This document shows, piece by piece, positions 45,501-53,241 of a stretch of DNA of 60,790 bases. Made by a program: the position numbers and the translations under genes. The DNA comes from Deltaproteobacteria bacterium. GTDB taxonomy: Bacteria; Myxococcota_C; UBA6777. Within the stretch, counting starts at the first letter, position 1. Every line of letters begins with the position of its first letter. A model generated the notes under the pieces. That model saw nothing but the letters and a program-made list of their open reading frames with translations. It was not told where the DNA came from and searched no databases. The DNA lies in NCBI GenBank assembly GCA_002731275.1, contig PCBK01000020.1, positions 1-60,790 on the forward strand, written 5' to 3'.

Positions 45501-45663
45501 ACAACGAAAAAAGGACGCTCGTGGTATCACGATGCCCTACACCTTGCTCGGTCGTTGTTTTTACGAAACCCACCAAGGAAGTCGACCCATGCAAATTATT
45601 TGGCACCTAGAGCATCCTATGCCACCAGGACTTTACCAAGAGACGAAGCTCGCTGCAGGTTAA
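42550..45663 (+). CDS. SauUSI-like modification-dependent restriction enzyme (PLD nuclease, helicase, DUF3427)
   Basis: 1037 aa. TTG start at 42550 with AGGAG 9 nt upstream, chosen because LPVGLYESL just after it is conserved in this family. Residues about 150-260 are a PLD-type nuclease: H222-x-K224 and SSN at 241-243. A superfamily 2 helicase follows: Walker A AATGTGKT (341-348), VDEFHH, LTATPER, and motif VI LGRGLRRS. From about 900 is the DUF3427 domain ending YQSIKKNG...LFVR-like...LGRCFYETHQG..PMQIIWHLEHPMP. Known: SauUSI of Staphylococcus is a type IV enzyme cutting DNA with methylated or hydroxymethylated cytosine. Motifs all look intact. Diverges from the eight-gene operon. Confidence 0.88.
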   Translation: MREKTLPVGLYESLMTNALREQVERYADEERQIEELDSSASAQVLSQWFQERLERALETLPKDQVADRIAITNQLFSTLTELIPKSGVDEKDHVDPSGRQLYAIHETQKLPLPIKTLMRPSIPLNNSDLLVNGRHDLSLGPELQRELASSDRVDLLCSFLKWSGVRLLLPSIKDFVQRKGRGAFRVLTTTYMGVTEQRALDELKTFGGDIQISYDTQHTRLHAKAWLFHRESGYSTAYVGSSNLSRQAMLDGLEWNVRLSNTDNHAILEKIRGTFEQYWNSHDFRSYDAKEFSDRLQLAKPQQIEGLKVSIDIHPFPHQEEMLEALRLERQQGHTKNLVVAATGTGKTIVAALDYRELRKQGYETLLFVAHRQEILRQSQQTFQLTLKEGTFGELLTANYKPNRWQHVFASVQSLHEDTLQQIASEHFDIVIVDEFHHAAAPTYERILQHFSPKFLLGLTATPERADGKSILEWFDERVAAELRLWKALDQGLLCPFQYFGIGGAPDLASQKWTRGRYDAKDVSQLYSTDHMFIKRILQEVSKKVADPLKMRALGFCVDVTHATLMAERFTHAGIPAKAVSAHTSMTDRNQILRELSSGQINCIFSVDLFNEGVDLPDVDTVLFLRPTESATIFLQQLGRGLRRSPNKDCLTVLDFIGNAHKKFRFDKRFRAILGGTRKEILSHIQRDFPKLPPGCSIQLDEVAQKDIIKNIKSALRLGYKGLIEDLRELRRNGDEPTLAQFLHKTESELEDIYSGQGKSWTALQRDAGVGHRVLSKDEQKMEKALVRMLHLDDFSRLRAYQDFLSTSTPIKANDKDTKQRMLFALLGHMDIELSSMQDVWDRLWLCKPLKEELLSLFDILEDKLRHPTIPLPSALAPLSFEIHGTYSLDEITAAVDLRSKKGTLRRIREGVLYIPSLRTDLLFVTLEKSDKDYSPTTRYQDYPLSNLRFHWESQSNCRPGSPTGQRYQSIKKNGNQHALMFVRQRKKDARGITMPYTLLGRCFYETHQGSRPMQIIWHLEHPMPPGLYQETKLAAG

Positions 45664-45667
45664 CATC

Positions 45668-46732
45668 ATGAAATTCATATACATAATCACCATCCCCCTC
45701 CTCTTTTGGGTTGTCACTTGCACACATCCCCAAACAACCCCTCCAAAAGAACAACTCCATATAGACGGTTTAGTTGCAGAAAACCTCCCACACGAACCTA
45801 TCAAGGACGCGACAACACACGACCCCAGCCCAACCGAAGTATCACCCGAGCTTTCCCCAACCCCCGATACAAACACCACTGAAACACATCACGAACACAC
45901 ACAAGAGCTCCCCACGCCAACAGACACCAACCCAGATACATCCATCCCCGAACCTATAGAAGTCCCCACCCCTGAACAACAAATAGAGGGTACTCCCAGC
46001 ACAGAGTACGTCACTGATAATGTCTCGATCCCCGAACGCATACCACCTGCAAAACCCCCCTTCTCTGGGACGATCTTTGTCGAAAAAAACATCATCCAAG
46101 ACACAGATCCCACCACTTTTGTCTCGCTCACACCAAAAGGCACAGGGACACGTCGAATGTACGATCGACGAATCGCACGATTCCAGAACTTCAACGCCAT
46201 CCTCTTCCTCGCCACGTTCTCTGATGGCCTGTCCATCGAAGTCCAGGTCAACCCCGAATTCACACAGGCTGACGCCCTCACAGAAGCCAAACGTTATCTC
46301 CCCGTTATCGGCCAACTCCCTTACGCTCTTCGTGTTGATGTCAAAACAGTATGGATTCACAAAGGTGTCCAACCCTTTGGTGGTGGAAATAACAACCTCC
46401 TCATTCACACAGGACAAGGACTCCAGTATATCCAAAAAGGTATCCTCGCCGAGACATTCGTACATGAGAGCGCACACACATCGCTCGATGCCAAACACGC
46501 CAAACATCCAGACTGGCTCGCCGCACAGAAAAAAGATGGACAGTTCATCTCCACCTACGCCCGCGACTATCCAACACGCGAAGACATCGCTGAGACCTTC
46601 CTCATGTATCTCGCCCTCAAATACAAACCCAATCGCATCTCAAACACACTCAAGCAAACCCTCACACGAACCATCCCCCAACGCATCCAATACTTCGAAG
46701 CACTATCACTCAACATGCAGCCCATCAAATAA
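45668..46732 (+). CDS. Putative secreted zincin-type metallopeptidase lipoprotein
   Basis: 354 aa. A short signal ends VVTC (Cys 18), then a Pro/Thr/Glu-rich linker runs to about residue 130. The folded part carries H266-E-S-A-H270 (FVHESAH), the HExxH zinc motif, and EDIAET about 40 residues on, whose Glu could be the third ligand, in the manner of gluzincins. HPDWL and YARDYPTREDIAETF recur in secreted bacterial zincins of unknown substrate. It begins only 4 nt after the SauUSI-like stop and so may be co-transcribed, though its exported nature makes a shared function unlikely. Repeat copy C follows 45 nt after the stop. Confidence 0.77.
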   Translation: MKFIYIITIPLLFWVVTCTHPQTTPPKEQLHIDGLVAENLPHEPIKDATTHDPSPTEVSPELSPTPDTNTTETHHEHTQELPTPTDTNPDTSIPEPIEVPTPEQQIEGTPSTEYVTDNVSIPERIPPAKPPFSGTIFVEKNIIQDTDPTTFVSLTPKGTGTRRMYDRRIARFQNFNAILFLATFSDGLSIEVQVNPEFTQADALTEAKRYLPVIGQLPYALRVDVKTVWIHKGVQPFGGGNNNLLIHTGQGLQYIQKGILAETFVHESAHTSLDAKHAKHPDWLAAQKKDGQFISTYARDYPTREDIAETFLMYLALKYKPNRISNTLKQTLTRTIPQRIQYFEALSLNMQPIK

Positions 46733-46756
46733 GACCACAACAAAACAACACAGCCC

Positions 46757-46773
46757 GCCAAGCGAAGCGCGGC
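46757..46773. repeat. Extra H0 stem unit beyond copy C
   Basis: GCCAAGCGAAGCGCGGC (17 nt) is the reverse complement of the H0 stem unit that opens the other copies. Here it lies on the far side of H4, so copy C is bracketed by H0 units. Confidence 0.75.
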
Positions 46774-46777
46774 AGCA

Positions 46778-46883
46778 CCGCCCGCAGGCGGAACACAAAC
46801 GATGCGTAAGCATCGTGGGGTCTGGGGGCAACGACCCCAGGCGGGTGTGGGCAGCCAGCCCACAATGCCAAGCGGAGCGCGCC
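46778..46883. repeat. Structured dispersed repeat, copy C (inverted)
   Basis: Reverse orientation relative to A, B and D. On the plus strand: H4 46778-46791, H3 46800-46815, H2 46822-46840, H1 46847-46863, H0 46867-46883. H3 reads CGATGC/GCATCG where the others have CGATAC/GTATCG, a paired change that keeps the stem. It lies between convergent genes ending at 46732 and 47052. Confidence 0.9.
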
Positions 46884-47034
46884 AGCCAGGGGCAAGCGGA
46901 GCGCGCCAGTAAGGGCAAGTGGCAACTTGCCCAACTCCCAGCTCTCAGAGAGTGGCAAGTTGCCCAACTCCCAGCTCTCAGAGAGTGGCAACTTGCCCCC
47001 ATCCCAGACAACTTGCCCCCATCCTAGACAACTC
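46884..47034. repeat. Hairpin and tandem repeat array beside copy C
   Basis: Contains GGGCAAGTGGCAACTTGCCC (46913-46932), the same hairpin type as at copies B and D. Two 33-bp direct units (46923-46955 and 46956-46988) share CCCAACTCCCAGCTCTCAG, and two units of about 20 bp with ACTTGCCCCCATCC follow. No coding potential beyond simple repeats. Confidence 0.85.
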
Positions 47035-47051
47035 AAACCCAAAAAAAGACC

Positions 47052-48566
47052 TCAATGACCTGCCAGGGAAAACATATCCTTGATGAAAGAACGATACGTG
47101 TGCTTGCTGGGTCTCCTCCTGTAATCATCCCTCACAGCACGACGCATACGAACTCCCACCAACTTATGCGTTGTGTCAATCACGAGATATTGACCAAGCC
47201 ATCCTTGTGCAGCGAACATCAAGTGACTCTTCGGAGACATCGCACCAAACTTCGCACCTCTTTGAAGAGCCATCTTGATCTGTTTGTTTGCAGTCTTATT
47301 CCCACCGAGTGCTGTGTTGATAGCCTTTCGGTACGCAACGAGTCCCATACGTTTGTGGAGCAATGGCTTCAACTTCGCCAAAAAGACCTTATCAACTCCA
47401 CGTACACGCCATTGTTTGAGGATATTCTCTGTCAAGATGTAATCGTACAACCTCGCCCTTCTCCACCAAAGCAAACCACAGTGTGAGCTCTTCTTGCTCG
47501 CTCTCCATGAACGCTTTACCCACGACGTAGGCACGATCTGCTGACCTCTCCATACTCCCTTTTGTAACATCAACAACCCAATCTTTGCCAAATCAACGGG
47601 GAGAATCGACATCTCTCCAGCTCCACGGGGCACACCTGCAGCGTCCTTCATCCACGATACAGAGCGGATCCCCAACTTCGAAAACAGGTGCTCTTGCAGA
47701 TACACATCCAAAGACTTTCCACTGATACGCCCCACAAAGAGCGCCAACAAATCAATCGCCCTGTTATTATACCGAAACACATCACCTGGTTTGCTCACGA
47801 GGCGACCTTTGAGACCATCTGAGATATGTCCTAAAACCCACTTCCCCTTGACTCTTTTCCCTAATGTCCTCGCGTGATGCAAGCCAGATGTGTGTGTCAG
47901 CATCTGGTACAGTGTAATGTCCTTTTTTGGCGTCCCTCTCCACTCCTTAAAGACATCAGACATCTTCATATCAAGTGACTTGATCTTACCTTGCTTCCAC
48001 AATAAACCTATCGCCAAACTCACGAATGACTTACTCACGGACATCGCCATGATCGGCGTAGCTTTTTTCCCAAAATACTCCTCCACGACTAACTTCCCGT
48101 CCTTGATAAGCACAAGGGCTGATGAAGACTCACTGCGAGCCTTCTCAACCATCCGACGGACAGCATCCACTCGAAGCCCAACAGAGTCAGGTGTTCCAAC
48201 AGGCAACCCATGTGAAGAGTTTTTTGTCAACCTCACAGGTTTGTCTTGCGTCTTTCTATACCCACCGGGCTTGGAAGTAGGCTGACTTGCAGGTTGCTGA
48301 ATACGCACCACCGAGATCAGTCGTATCCTCTTTCCAGATTTTTGTTGTCTCTTGATGAATGTTACCACATGCTCAGCTGAAGAAAATCGCTGATGCCACG
48401 TCTTCTCTCCATTTTGAAACACCGCCAACATATGAGTTTGTGTTCGACACACTGATAAAACATTCTTTTCAGCATATGCAGACCAAGAAACTCCGACCAC
48501 AAGGACGGTTGAGACGAAAACAATTCCAAGATAAACGAACGGTACACGACGACACAACTTTATCAT
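47052..48566 (-). CDS. Exported serine hydrolase, beta-lactamase/PBP-like family
   Basis: 504 aa with AAGGAG 6 nt before the ATG. The N-terminal hydrophobic segment (about 8-31, ending SAYA) is a signal peptide. An extra domain of about 65 residues and a QPASQPTSKP linker come before the catalytic part. The SxxK motif is S176-V-S-K179, the second motif is YNN in FRYNNRAI, and the third is likely AQGW near 460. Known: the family includes DD-peptidases and esterases. Only distantly similar to the serine hydrolase at 3861, with which it shares these motifs but not the N-terminal domain. Confidence 0.84.
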   Translation of the reverse strand: MIKLCRRVPFVYLGIVFVSTVLVVGVSWSAYAEKNVLSVCRTQTHMLAVFQNGEKTWHQRFSSAEHVVTFIKRQQKSGKRIRLISVVRIQQPASQPTSKPGGYRKTQDKPVRLTKNSSHGLPVGTPDSVGLRVDAVRRMVEKARSESSSALVLIKDGKLVVEEYFGKKATPIMAMSVSKSFVSLAIGLLWKQGKIKSLDMKMSDVFKEWRGTPKKDITLYQMLTHTSGLHHARTLGKRVKGKWVLGHISDGLKGRLVSKPGDVFRYNNRAIDLLALFVGRISGKSLDVYLQEHLFSKLGIRSVSWMKDAAGVPRGAGEMSILPVDLAKIGLLMLQKGVWRGQQIVPTSWVKRSWRASKKSSHCGLLWWRRARLYDYILTENILKQWRVRGVDKVFLAKLKPLLHKRMGLVAYRKAINTALGGNKTANKQIKMALQRGAKFGAMSPKSHLMFAAQGWLGQYLVIDTTHKLVGVRMRRAVRDDYRRRPSKHTYRSFIKDMFSLAGH

Positions 48567-48751
48567 GACAACTCCTTTAGGTCGCTAAATGCAAATAACG
48601 GATGAAGCCTTATGCTTTGCTTGAGGCCTATTCGACCGCTATCTTACGGATGTCTATCTCTATCGAACAGTACTCAACAAAGCAGCCAAAGCATACGCTG
48701 ACAACCAACGCATACTGCAACATGAAACCAGAGCAAACAAAGAGAACATTC

Positions 48752-51610
48752 CTATCGGGATCGCTGATCAAATGTAATATTTCGAATGGGTTTTCGACTC
48801 GCATTGTACAGGTACTTTCTCCAGGACGTTCCTGTCAAAGGCACACGACGGGACACAACCTCCAACACAAAATCATCACACCATACAATCCCCTTCCCCT
48901 TAAGACCGCAGCCGAAAGACAGTCGGTCTGCAGACCGTGGGATATCCAGGACAATCTGAGTTCGAACCCAACCAGTCCTTGTTGCAGCTCTGTCTGGTAT
49001 CAGCCGTTTATACAATAAGGTCTTTTTTCGCCTGGAACTTCCCATCACGAGCCAGGGTGTTGTTGCATCCTTCGACTTGATATAACCAGTCAAACGTACA
49101 CGCTTTCCACGATAATATCTGGCTGATACAAATTGTAACAGTTGTGCAAAACCGCCTGCCTTCATCTTCTTCTTCAGTCTCACAAAGGCACCCGCCGGAT
49201 ATGTCCGGTATACCTTGCGAGAGACCCCAACGAGATAGTCCTTCGGATACATCCCCCAACGCTCCCAATACATAGGAAATACACCCTTTCTGCTCCTATG
49301 AACCCCTTTGGAAAAGCTCATATTTTGAGGACGTTCAGAGTATGCCACTGTAGATGACGGAGTACCAACTCCTGGAGAGTGGACCCACTGTAGAAATGGG
49401 TGTCCAAAGATAGGATGCCTCCAATCTGCGGACGTTTTCTCCCCCTGATGTCTGGACTCTCCAATGATCTTCACAGAGACATGATCACAGTACAACGGAC
49501 CGACCCCATTCAATTGACACCCCACCCGTATAGACGCAGCCCGCAGAGGGACATCCAGTTGAAGAGAGACCTTTGTCCAACGGTGGGGAGCTTGTAAAGG
49601 ACGACTTGATTGTCTCACAAGAAGACGATGACGCCGACTCCTGACATTGCCCCAAAGGCTCGACTTTCCTTGCCCTTTATTGTATACAAATGCCTGTATT
49701 TGGATGCGCTTTCCAAGGTATCGACGTGCCGAAAATTGCTGACAAAGAGCTACACGACCGCGCGCTCTCTTGTTGTTTGGCTTAATATACGCGCTTGCTC
49801 TCCCATGATAACGGATACGTTCTGTGATACCAATAGAGAACGTCTTCCGAGAGGCACCCACTAGCCACCAAGAAGAGAGGTGATCGAGTTGGTGTGTAGA
49901 GGTCTCAAAGCTTGGACTACGTAAGCTCGACATGTTTCCTTCAAAACCCTTCAGCCATCCGTTATTGACAGGAATCCCTTTATCGACAATCTCAATCCGA
50001 AACGCATCACACCACAACGTCCCTCTACCGTCAAATGTAAAACAGGTCAACATCATATTTGTCGCATGTTTGGGAACATCCAAGATGATCTCGTGCCTCT
50101 TCCATCCTTTTTTCCCAACAACACCAGAATGATACTTTGCGCCTTTTCGAAGCACTGTAAATTCAGTATTCCCGAACGTAAGTCTTTTATGATCATCATT
50201 CACACGAAGCGTCACAAAGGCATGACTGTTAGGATGAGAGGTCTTGAGATATCCGGAGAGACGAATACGTTTCCCACGATAGGGAGCTGCTCGAAAATGT
50301 TGCCGCAAGCCAAGAAATCCTCTGTGTCCTTTTGTGGCAGCTTGTATGCGCTTGATATATGCGCTTGCGTGACCGTCGTAGTATGTTTTCCTATCAATTC
50401 CAATCTCAAACCCCTTGGGATTGCCCACAACAGACCATCCCTCAGGAACACGCTTCACTCTTGTTGGATAGGGTGCTTGAGCCGCCTCTAGATGCCAGGG
50501 AAACAAACCCGCTGTCGCGATAAGAGCGAATAAGAGAAACAATGTGCTGTGTTTTTGTGTCGATATTTCATCGTAGTGCTTCATCGCAGCGATCCGGCTG
50601 CGCAACATTGTGAAGGTTCGAAAAGCCCCAAAGGTCGCAAAGACACGCTCCGTCCTCTTCTGAAGCTGGGCAAACTCCAACAACAAATGACCATACAAAG
50701 AAAGACCATCAGAGCACTCCTTCAATGCTCTCTCATCTGCACGCAGCTCCTGATGAAGCATCCATGAACGATTGGCCAGATACGCAAGCGGATGGAAGAA
50801 AAAGCAGCTCTGTACGATCCCTGGAAGCCATTGCCAGAGCAAATCACCATGAGCATGATGTGCCAACTCATGTGCAAATATGAGCCTCCACTCCTCCACA
50901 TTGCAATCACTGACAACGCTCATCGGGAGCAAAATAACAGGACTCCACACACCTGTTATCAATGGACTCTCCAACTCCTCCACGAGTGCGACTTTTGGAG
51001 GACGCCCCACCTTCATTTGCTCACACAGTTGCGCAAAAACAGTGAACACACTTTCATCCTTCAGTGGTATGGAGCGTCTGCGAAGATTGCGTATATTACG
51101 CAAAAGTAGACACTGCATCGCGATCTGATAAAGCACAACAGCTCCCCATATAAGAAATAAAAAAGTGGAGAGATGCCACCACAACCAACCACCAAGAGCG
51201 ATATTCTCTCGTTGGAGTCGGTTGGACAATGCCCCAGACACCTTCGCCTCTCGACGTCTCTTCCCATGCTCTGCATACTCAACGCCTTTTTTTACAGGCG
51301 TTCTTGTGCTTGTCATGCGCTTGTGATTCACGCTACTCTGTGTCGGATAATCCGTCTTTTGAGTTGTATTTGAAGGTGTATTGGGTGATGATAGGATAGG
51401 AATCCCAATAGAAGGAACCCCCAACACAAGAATGACAACTTTTAAATACCCAAGACGCCAACACCAACCAGCCCATTGAGGGCTTGTCTTCCGCAGGAAC
51501 CAGACAAGTACAAACACCACGGAGAGCACGATTGTCACGTATAAAGAGAGCTTCACCATGTTGTGAAGCCAAATGTCTGTAAAGTGATGAAACCAATGTA
51601 CACTTTTCAT
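48752..51610 (-). CDS. BlaR1-like M56 membrane metallopeptidase with carbohydrate-binding-like repeats
   Basis: 952 aa. Membrane segments lie near 18-40, 52-72 and 145-170. The M56 zinc site is H247-E-L-A-H251 with Glu 288 (HQELRADE) as third ligand, and a further span is near 358-375. In place of a penicillin-sensor domain the exported C-terminus holds three related beta-sandwich units (about 385-560, 575-735, 790-930), each with IGI...YHG.ASAYIK-like, YRGKRI..SGY and CDHV/CDDF-like motifs, as in carbohydrate-binding modules. The start is 3 nt after the stop of the BlaI-like gene. Inferred: the ligand is a glycan or wall fragment, whose binding leads to cleavage of the repressor. Confidence 0.84.
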   Translation of the reverse strand: MKSVHWFHHFTDIWLHNMVKLSLYVTIVLSVVFVLVWFLRKTSPQWAGWCWRLGYLKVVILVLGVPSIGIPILSSPNTPSNTTQKTDYPTQSSVNHKRMTSTRTPVKKGVEYAEHGKRRREAKVSGALSNRLQRENIALGGWLWWHLSTFLFLIWGAVVLYQIAMQCLLLRNIRNLRRRSIPLKDESVFTVFAQLCEQMKVGRPPKVALVEELESPLITGVWSPVILLPMSVVSDCNVEEWRLIFAHELAHHAHGDLLWQWLPGIVQSCFFFHPLAYLANRSWMLHQELRADERALKECSDGLSLYGHLLLEFAQLQKRTERVFATFGAFRTFTMLRSRIAAMKHYDEISTQKHSTLFLLFALIATAGLFPWHLEAAQAPYPTRVKRVPEGWSVVGNPKGFEIGIDRKTYYDGHASAYIKRIQAATKGHRGFLGLRQHFRAAPYRGKRIRLSGYLKTSHPNSHAFVTLRVNDDHKRLTFGNTEFTVLRKGAKYHSGVVGKKGWKRHEIILDVPKHATNMMLTCFTFDGRGTLWCDAFRIEIVDKGIPVNNGWLKGFEGNMSSLRSPSFETSTHQLDHLSSWWLVGASRKTFSIGITERIRYHGRASAYIKPNNKRARGRVALCQQFSARRYLGKRIQIQAFVYNKGQGKSSLWGNVRSRRHRLLVRQSSRPLQAPHRWTKVSLQLDVPLRAASIRVGCQLNGVGPLYCDHVSVKIIGESRHQGEKTSADWRHPIFGHPFLQWVHSPGVGTPSSTVAYSERPQNMSFSKGVHRSRKGVFPMYWERWGMYPKDYLVGVSRKVYRTYPAGAFVRLKKKMKAGGFAQLLQFVSARYYRGKRVRLTGYIKSKDATTPWLVMGSSRRKKTLLYKRLIPDRAATRTGWVRTQIVLDIPRSADRLSFGCGLKGKGIVWCDDFVLEVVSRRVPLTGTSWRKYLYNASRKPIRNITFDQRSR

Positions 51611-51613
51611 GGT

Positions 51614-52006
51614 TTACTCTTTCGACTTCTGGCGCTTTTCTAACGAATTGACCATCTCCTTAAGCTCCTGGATCTCTTCGTCACTGTATTCACGCTCTTG
51701 GGACAAATACGTGACCAACGGAGAAATCGATCCGCCAAGGGTCTTCTGAAAAAATGTATTCATCGATTTTTTCAGGATCTGATACAGTGGGACCTTGAGC
51801 TCATACATGTAAAACTTGTCTTTTTTTGAACGCGTAAGGACACTCTTCTTGCACAACCGATCCAACATCGTCACAACTGTCGCCCGTGCAAGCCCTCTCT
51901 CCTCACCAAATTCACTCACAGCCTCACGAACCCTCACCGGTCCATTCTCCGCAATGTAATTGACCAACTCCATCTCCAAATCACCAATCCCTGCCTTCTT
52001 GACCAT
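51614..52006 (-). CDS. BlaI/MecI-family repressor
   Basis: 130 aa from the ATG at 52006, which has AGGAG 7 nt upstream. A GTG two codons earlier is too close to that site. The winged helix (residues about 5-75: LEMELVNYIAENGPVRVREAV...TVVTMLDRLCKKSVL) matches BlaI/MecI/CopY regulators, and the helical C-terminus would dimerise. It is coupled to the M56 peptidase gene, as in bla and mec loci, and TACA-N2-TGTA dyads lie in its own promoter, which implies autorepression. Confidence 0.88.
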   Translation of the reverse strand: MVKKAGIGDLEMELVNYIAENGPVRVREAVSEFGEERGLARATVVTMLDRLCKKSVLTRSKKDKFYMYELKVPLYQILKKSMNTFFQKTLGGSISPLVTYLSQEREYSDEEIQELKEMVNSLEKRQKSKE

Positions 52007-52024
52007 CTTCACACTCCTGCTTGT

Positions 52025-52110
52025 ATCGCACAGTTTTTATCTACACATGTCAACAGTTTTTATCTACACACGTAAACAAAAACTGTCAAGGAAAAAATTT
52101 ACAACTGTAA
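52025..52110 (-). promoter_or_regulatory. Promoter and BlaI-type operator array
   Basis: On the minus strand TTGACA (52084-52089) and TAGATA (52061-52066) are 17 bp apart, close to the sigma-70 consensus. A second TTGACA lies at 52048-52053 with a weak -10. Three BlaI-type dyads overlap them: TACAACTGTA (52100-52109, perfect), TACACACGTA (52065-52074) and TACACATGTC (52042-52051). An 18-bp direct repeat ACAGTTTTTATCTACACA occurs at 52030 and 52053. Repressor bound here would block RNA polymerase. Confidence 0.8.
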
Positions 52111-52200
52111 ACAAAATGCTCACAGCTCGAAGTGCAAAAAGTTCATTTTATCTGATGAGAACGGCTTTTTGGAGGTGTGAAAAGCGGAGTGTTTTACGTC

Positions 52201-53037
52201 TTATCTGTGGAAGTCAGCAGGAACAAAGAAGATAGGGGGGAGGTCTTTGCCTTTGTCAACGACGAGCACAAGGGCAGTTGCGACCCATTCAGCCATGTAG
52301 ATGAGACGAGCTTCTTCGGAGTCGATCCCCAAAAAGTCGGATTGTGCCATCGCATCCCAGATATCCACACAGAACGCGGAGCCACCGTCTTCGACAAGTT
52401 TATTGGTGTCGAGAGTGTAGCCACTCGCATCGTTGAACACGATGGCGTACTCTTCGTGTGCACCTTCGAGCATGAGGATTGAGGAGTCTTTTTCTTCCAG
52501 TGTCGAGATCAACTGCTCACCTGTCGGTGTAAATGCAGCTCCACCTTGCGCCTTTGCGATCGCTTTGTAAGCGTTGAGGACGCCATTCCAAAGATCTCTG
52601 TTGTTGTCGTTGATCGCGTCCTTGAAGACGGAGTTGATCACAGCATCAAAGCCTTCGGTGTTGGCGATGCGGTTGACGATCGCGGTGCGGTTATCTGCAT
52701 ATCCACATCCACTTGATGTTTCGTGTCCGTGACTGTGGTCATCTCTGTGTCCACCAAGGTCAAACTTTTTGGCCAACACATCAAGAGCTTCGTTGACCGC
52801 ATCTTTGTATGAGACTTCTTCACCTTGTCGCCACTTGCTCACAAAGTAGACAGTCGCAGCGCCCAAAGAACCACCAAAGTTTTTAATGAAGACTGTGCCG
52901 TTGTGGGCTCTCCGACCATCACCACAGCTACGTTCTGTTTTGACGATGTCAGCGGACACCATATACTCACTGATCGCTTTGTTTTGCTCTTCGTAAGAGA
53001 GTCCACCAAAGACTTCGGGTTTCATGTTCTCTGCCAT
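52201..53037 (-). CDS. Candidate metalloenzyme, cadmium-carbonic-anhydrase-like motifs
   Basis: 278 aa, soluble, acidic, GGAGA 7 nt before the ATG. It shows C38-G-D-G-R42, then a His-rich segment H97...H101-S-H-G-H105 and C111 (SSGCGYAD). In cadmium carbonic anhydrases the metal is held by Cys, His and Cys, with a CxDGR motif and His-to-Cys spacing of 10, which H101 and C111 match. This is similarity of motifs only and I have not shown the fold. Alternatives are another zinc protein or a beta-carbonic-anhydrase relative. A good SD and clean frame support a real gene. Confidence 0.7.
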   Translation of the reverse strand: MAENMKPEVFGGLSYEEQNKAISEYMVSADIVKTERSCGDGRRAHNGTVFIKNFGGSLGAATVYFVSKWRQGEEVSYKDAVNEALDVLAKKFDLGGHRDDHSHGHETSSGCGYADNRTAIVNRIANTEGFDAVINSVFKDAINDNNRDLWNGVLNAYKAIAKAQGGAAFTPTGEQLISTLEEKDSSILMLEGAHEEYAIVFNDASGYTLDTNKLVEDGGSAFCVDIWDAMAQSDFLGIDSEEARLIYMAEWVATALVLVVDKGKDLPPIFFVPADFHR

Positions 53038-53241
53038 ATTTTGTCTCCTCTGTCAGACAATGTGGATGGAAATCACACCTGCGCTTCCAAATGGTGTTGT
53101 CATAGCAACGCGAAAGTCATTTTCGTCCAACACCCTATTCACAGAACCATCATTTGTAAAGACCGCTTCATCAAAACACACAAGAAAGAATTTGACGACA
53201 AGACGGACTTGTGGTTTCTATGCCACCAGGAAGGAGAACAG

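Noticed and set aside
48602-49018. 138-codon plus-strand frame opposite the M56 peptidase gene end
   Set aside because: Mostly antisense to a clear gene, without a recognisable domain.
52825-53241. Upstream extension of the alpha/beta hydrolase
   Set aside because: It overlaps the divergent metalloenzyme gene; the signal peptide and SD place the start at 53242.
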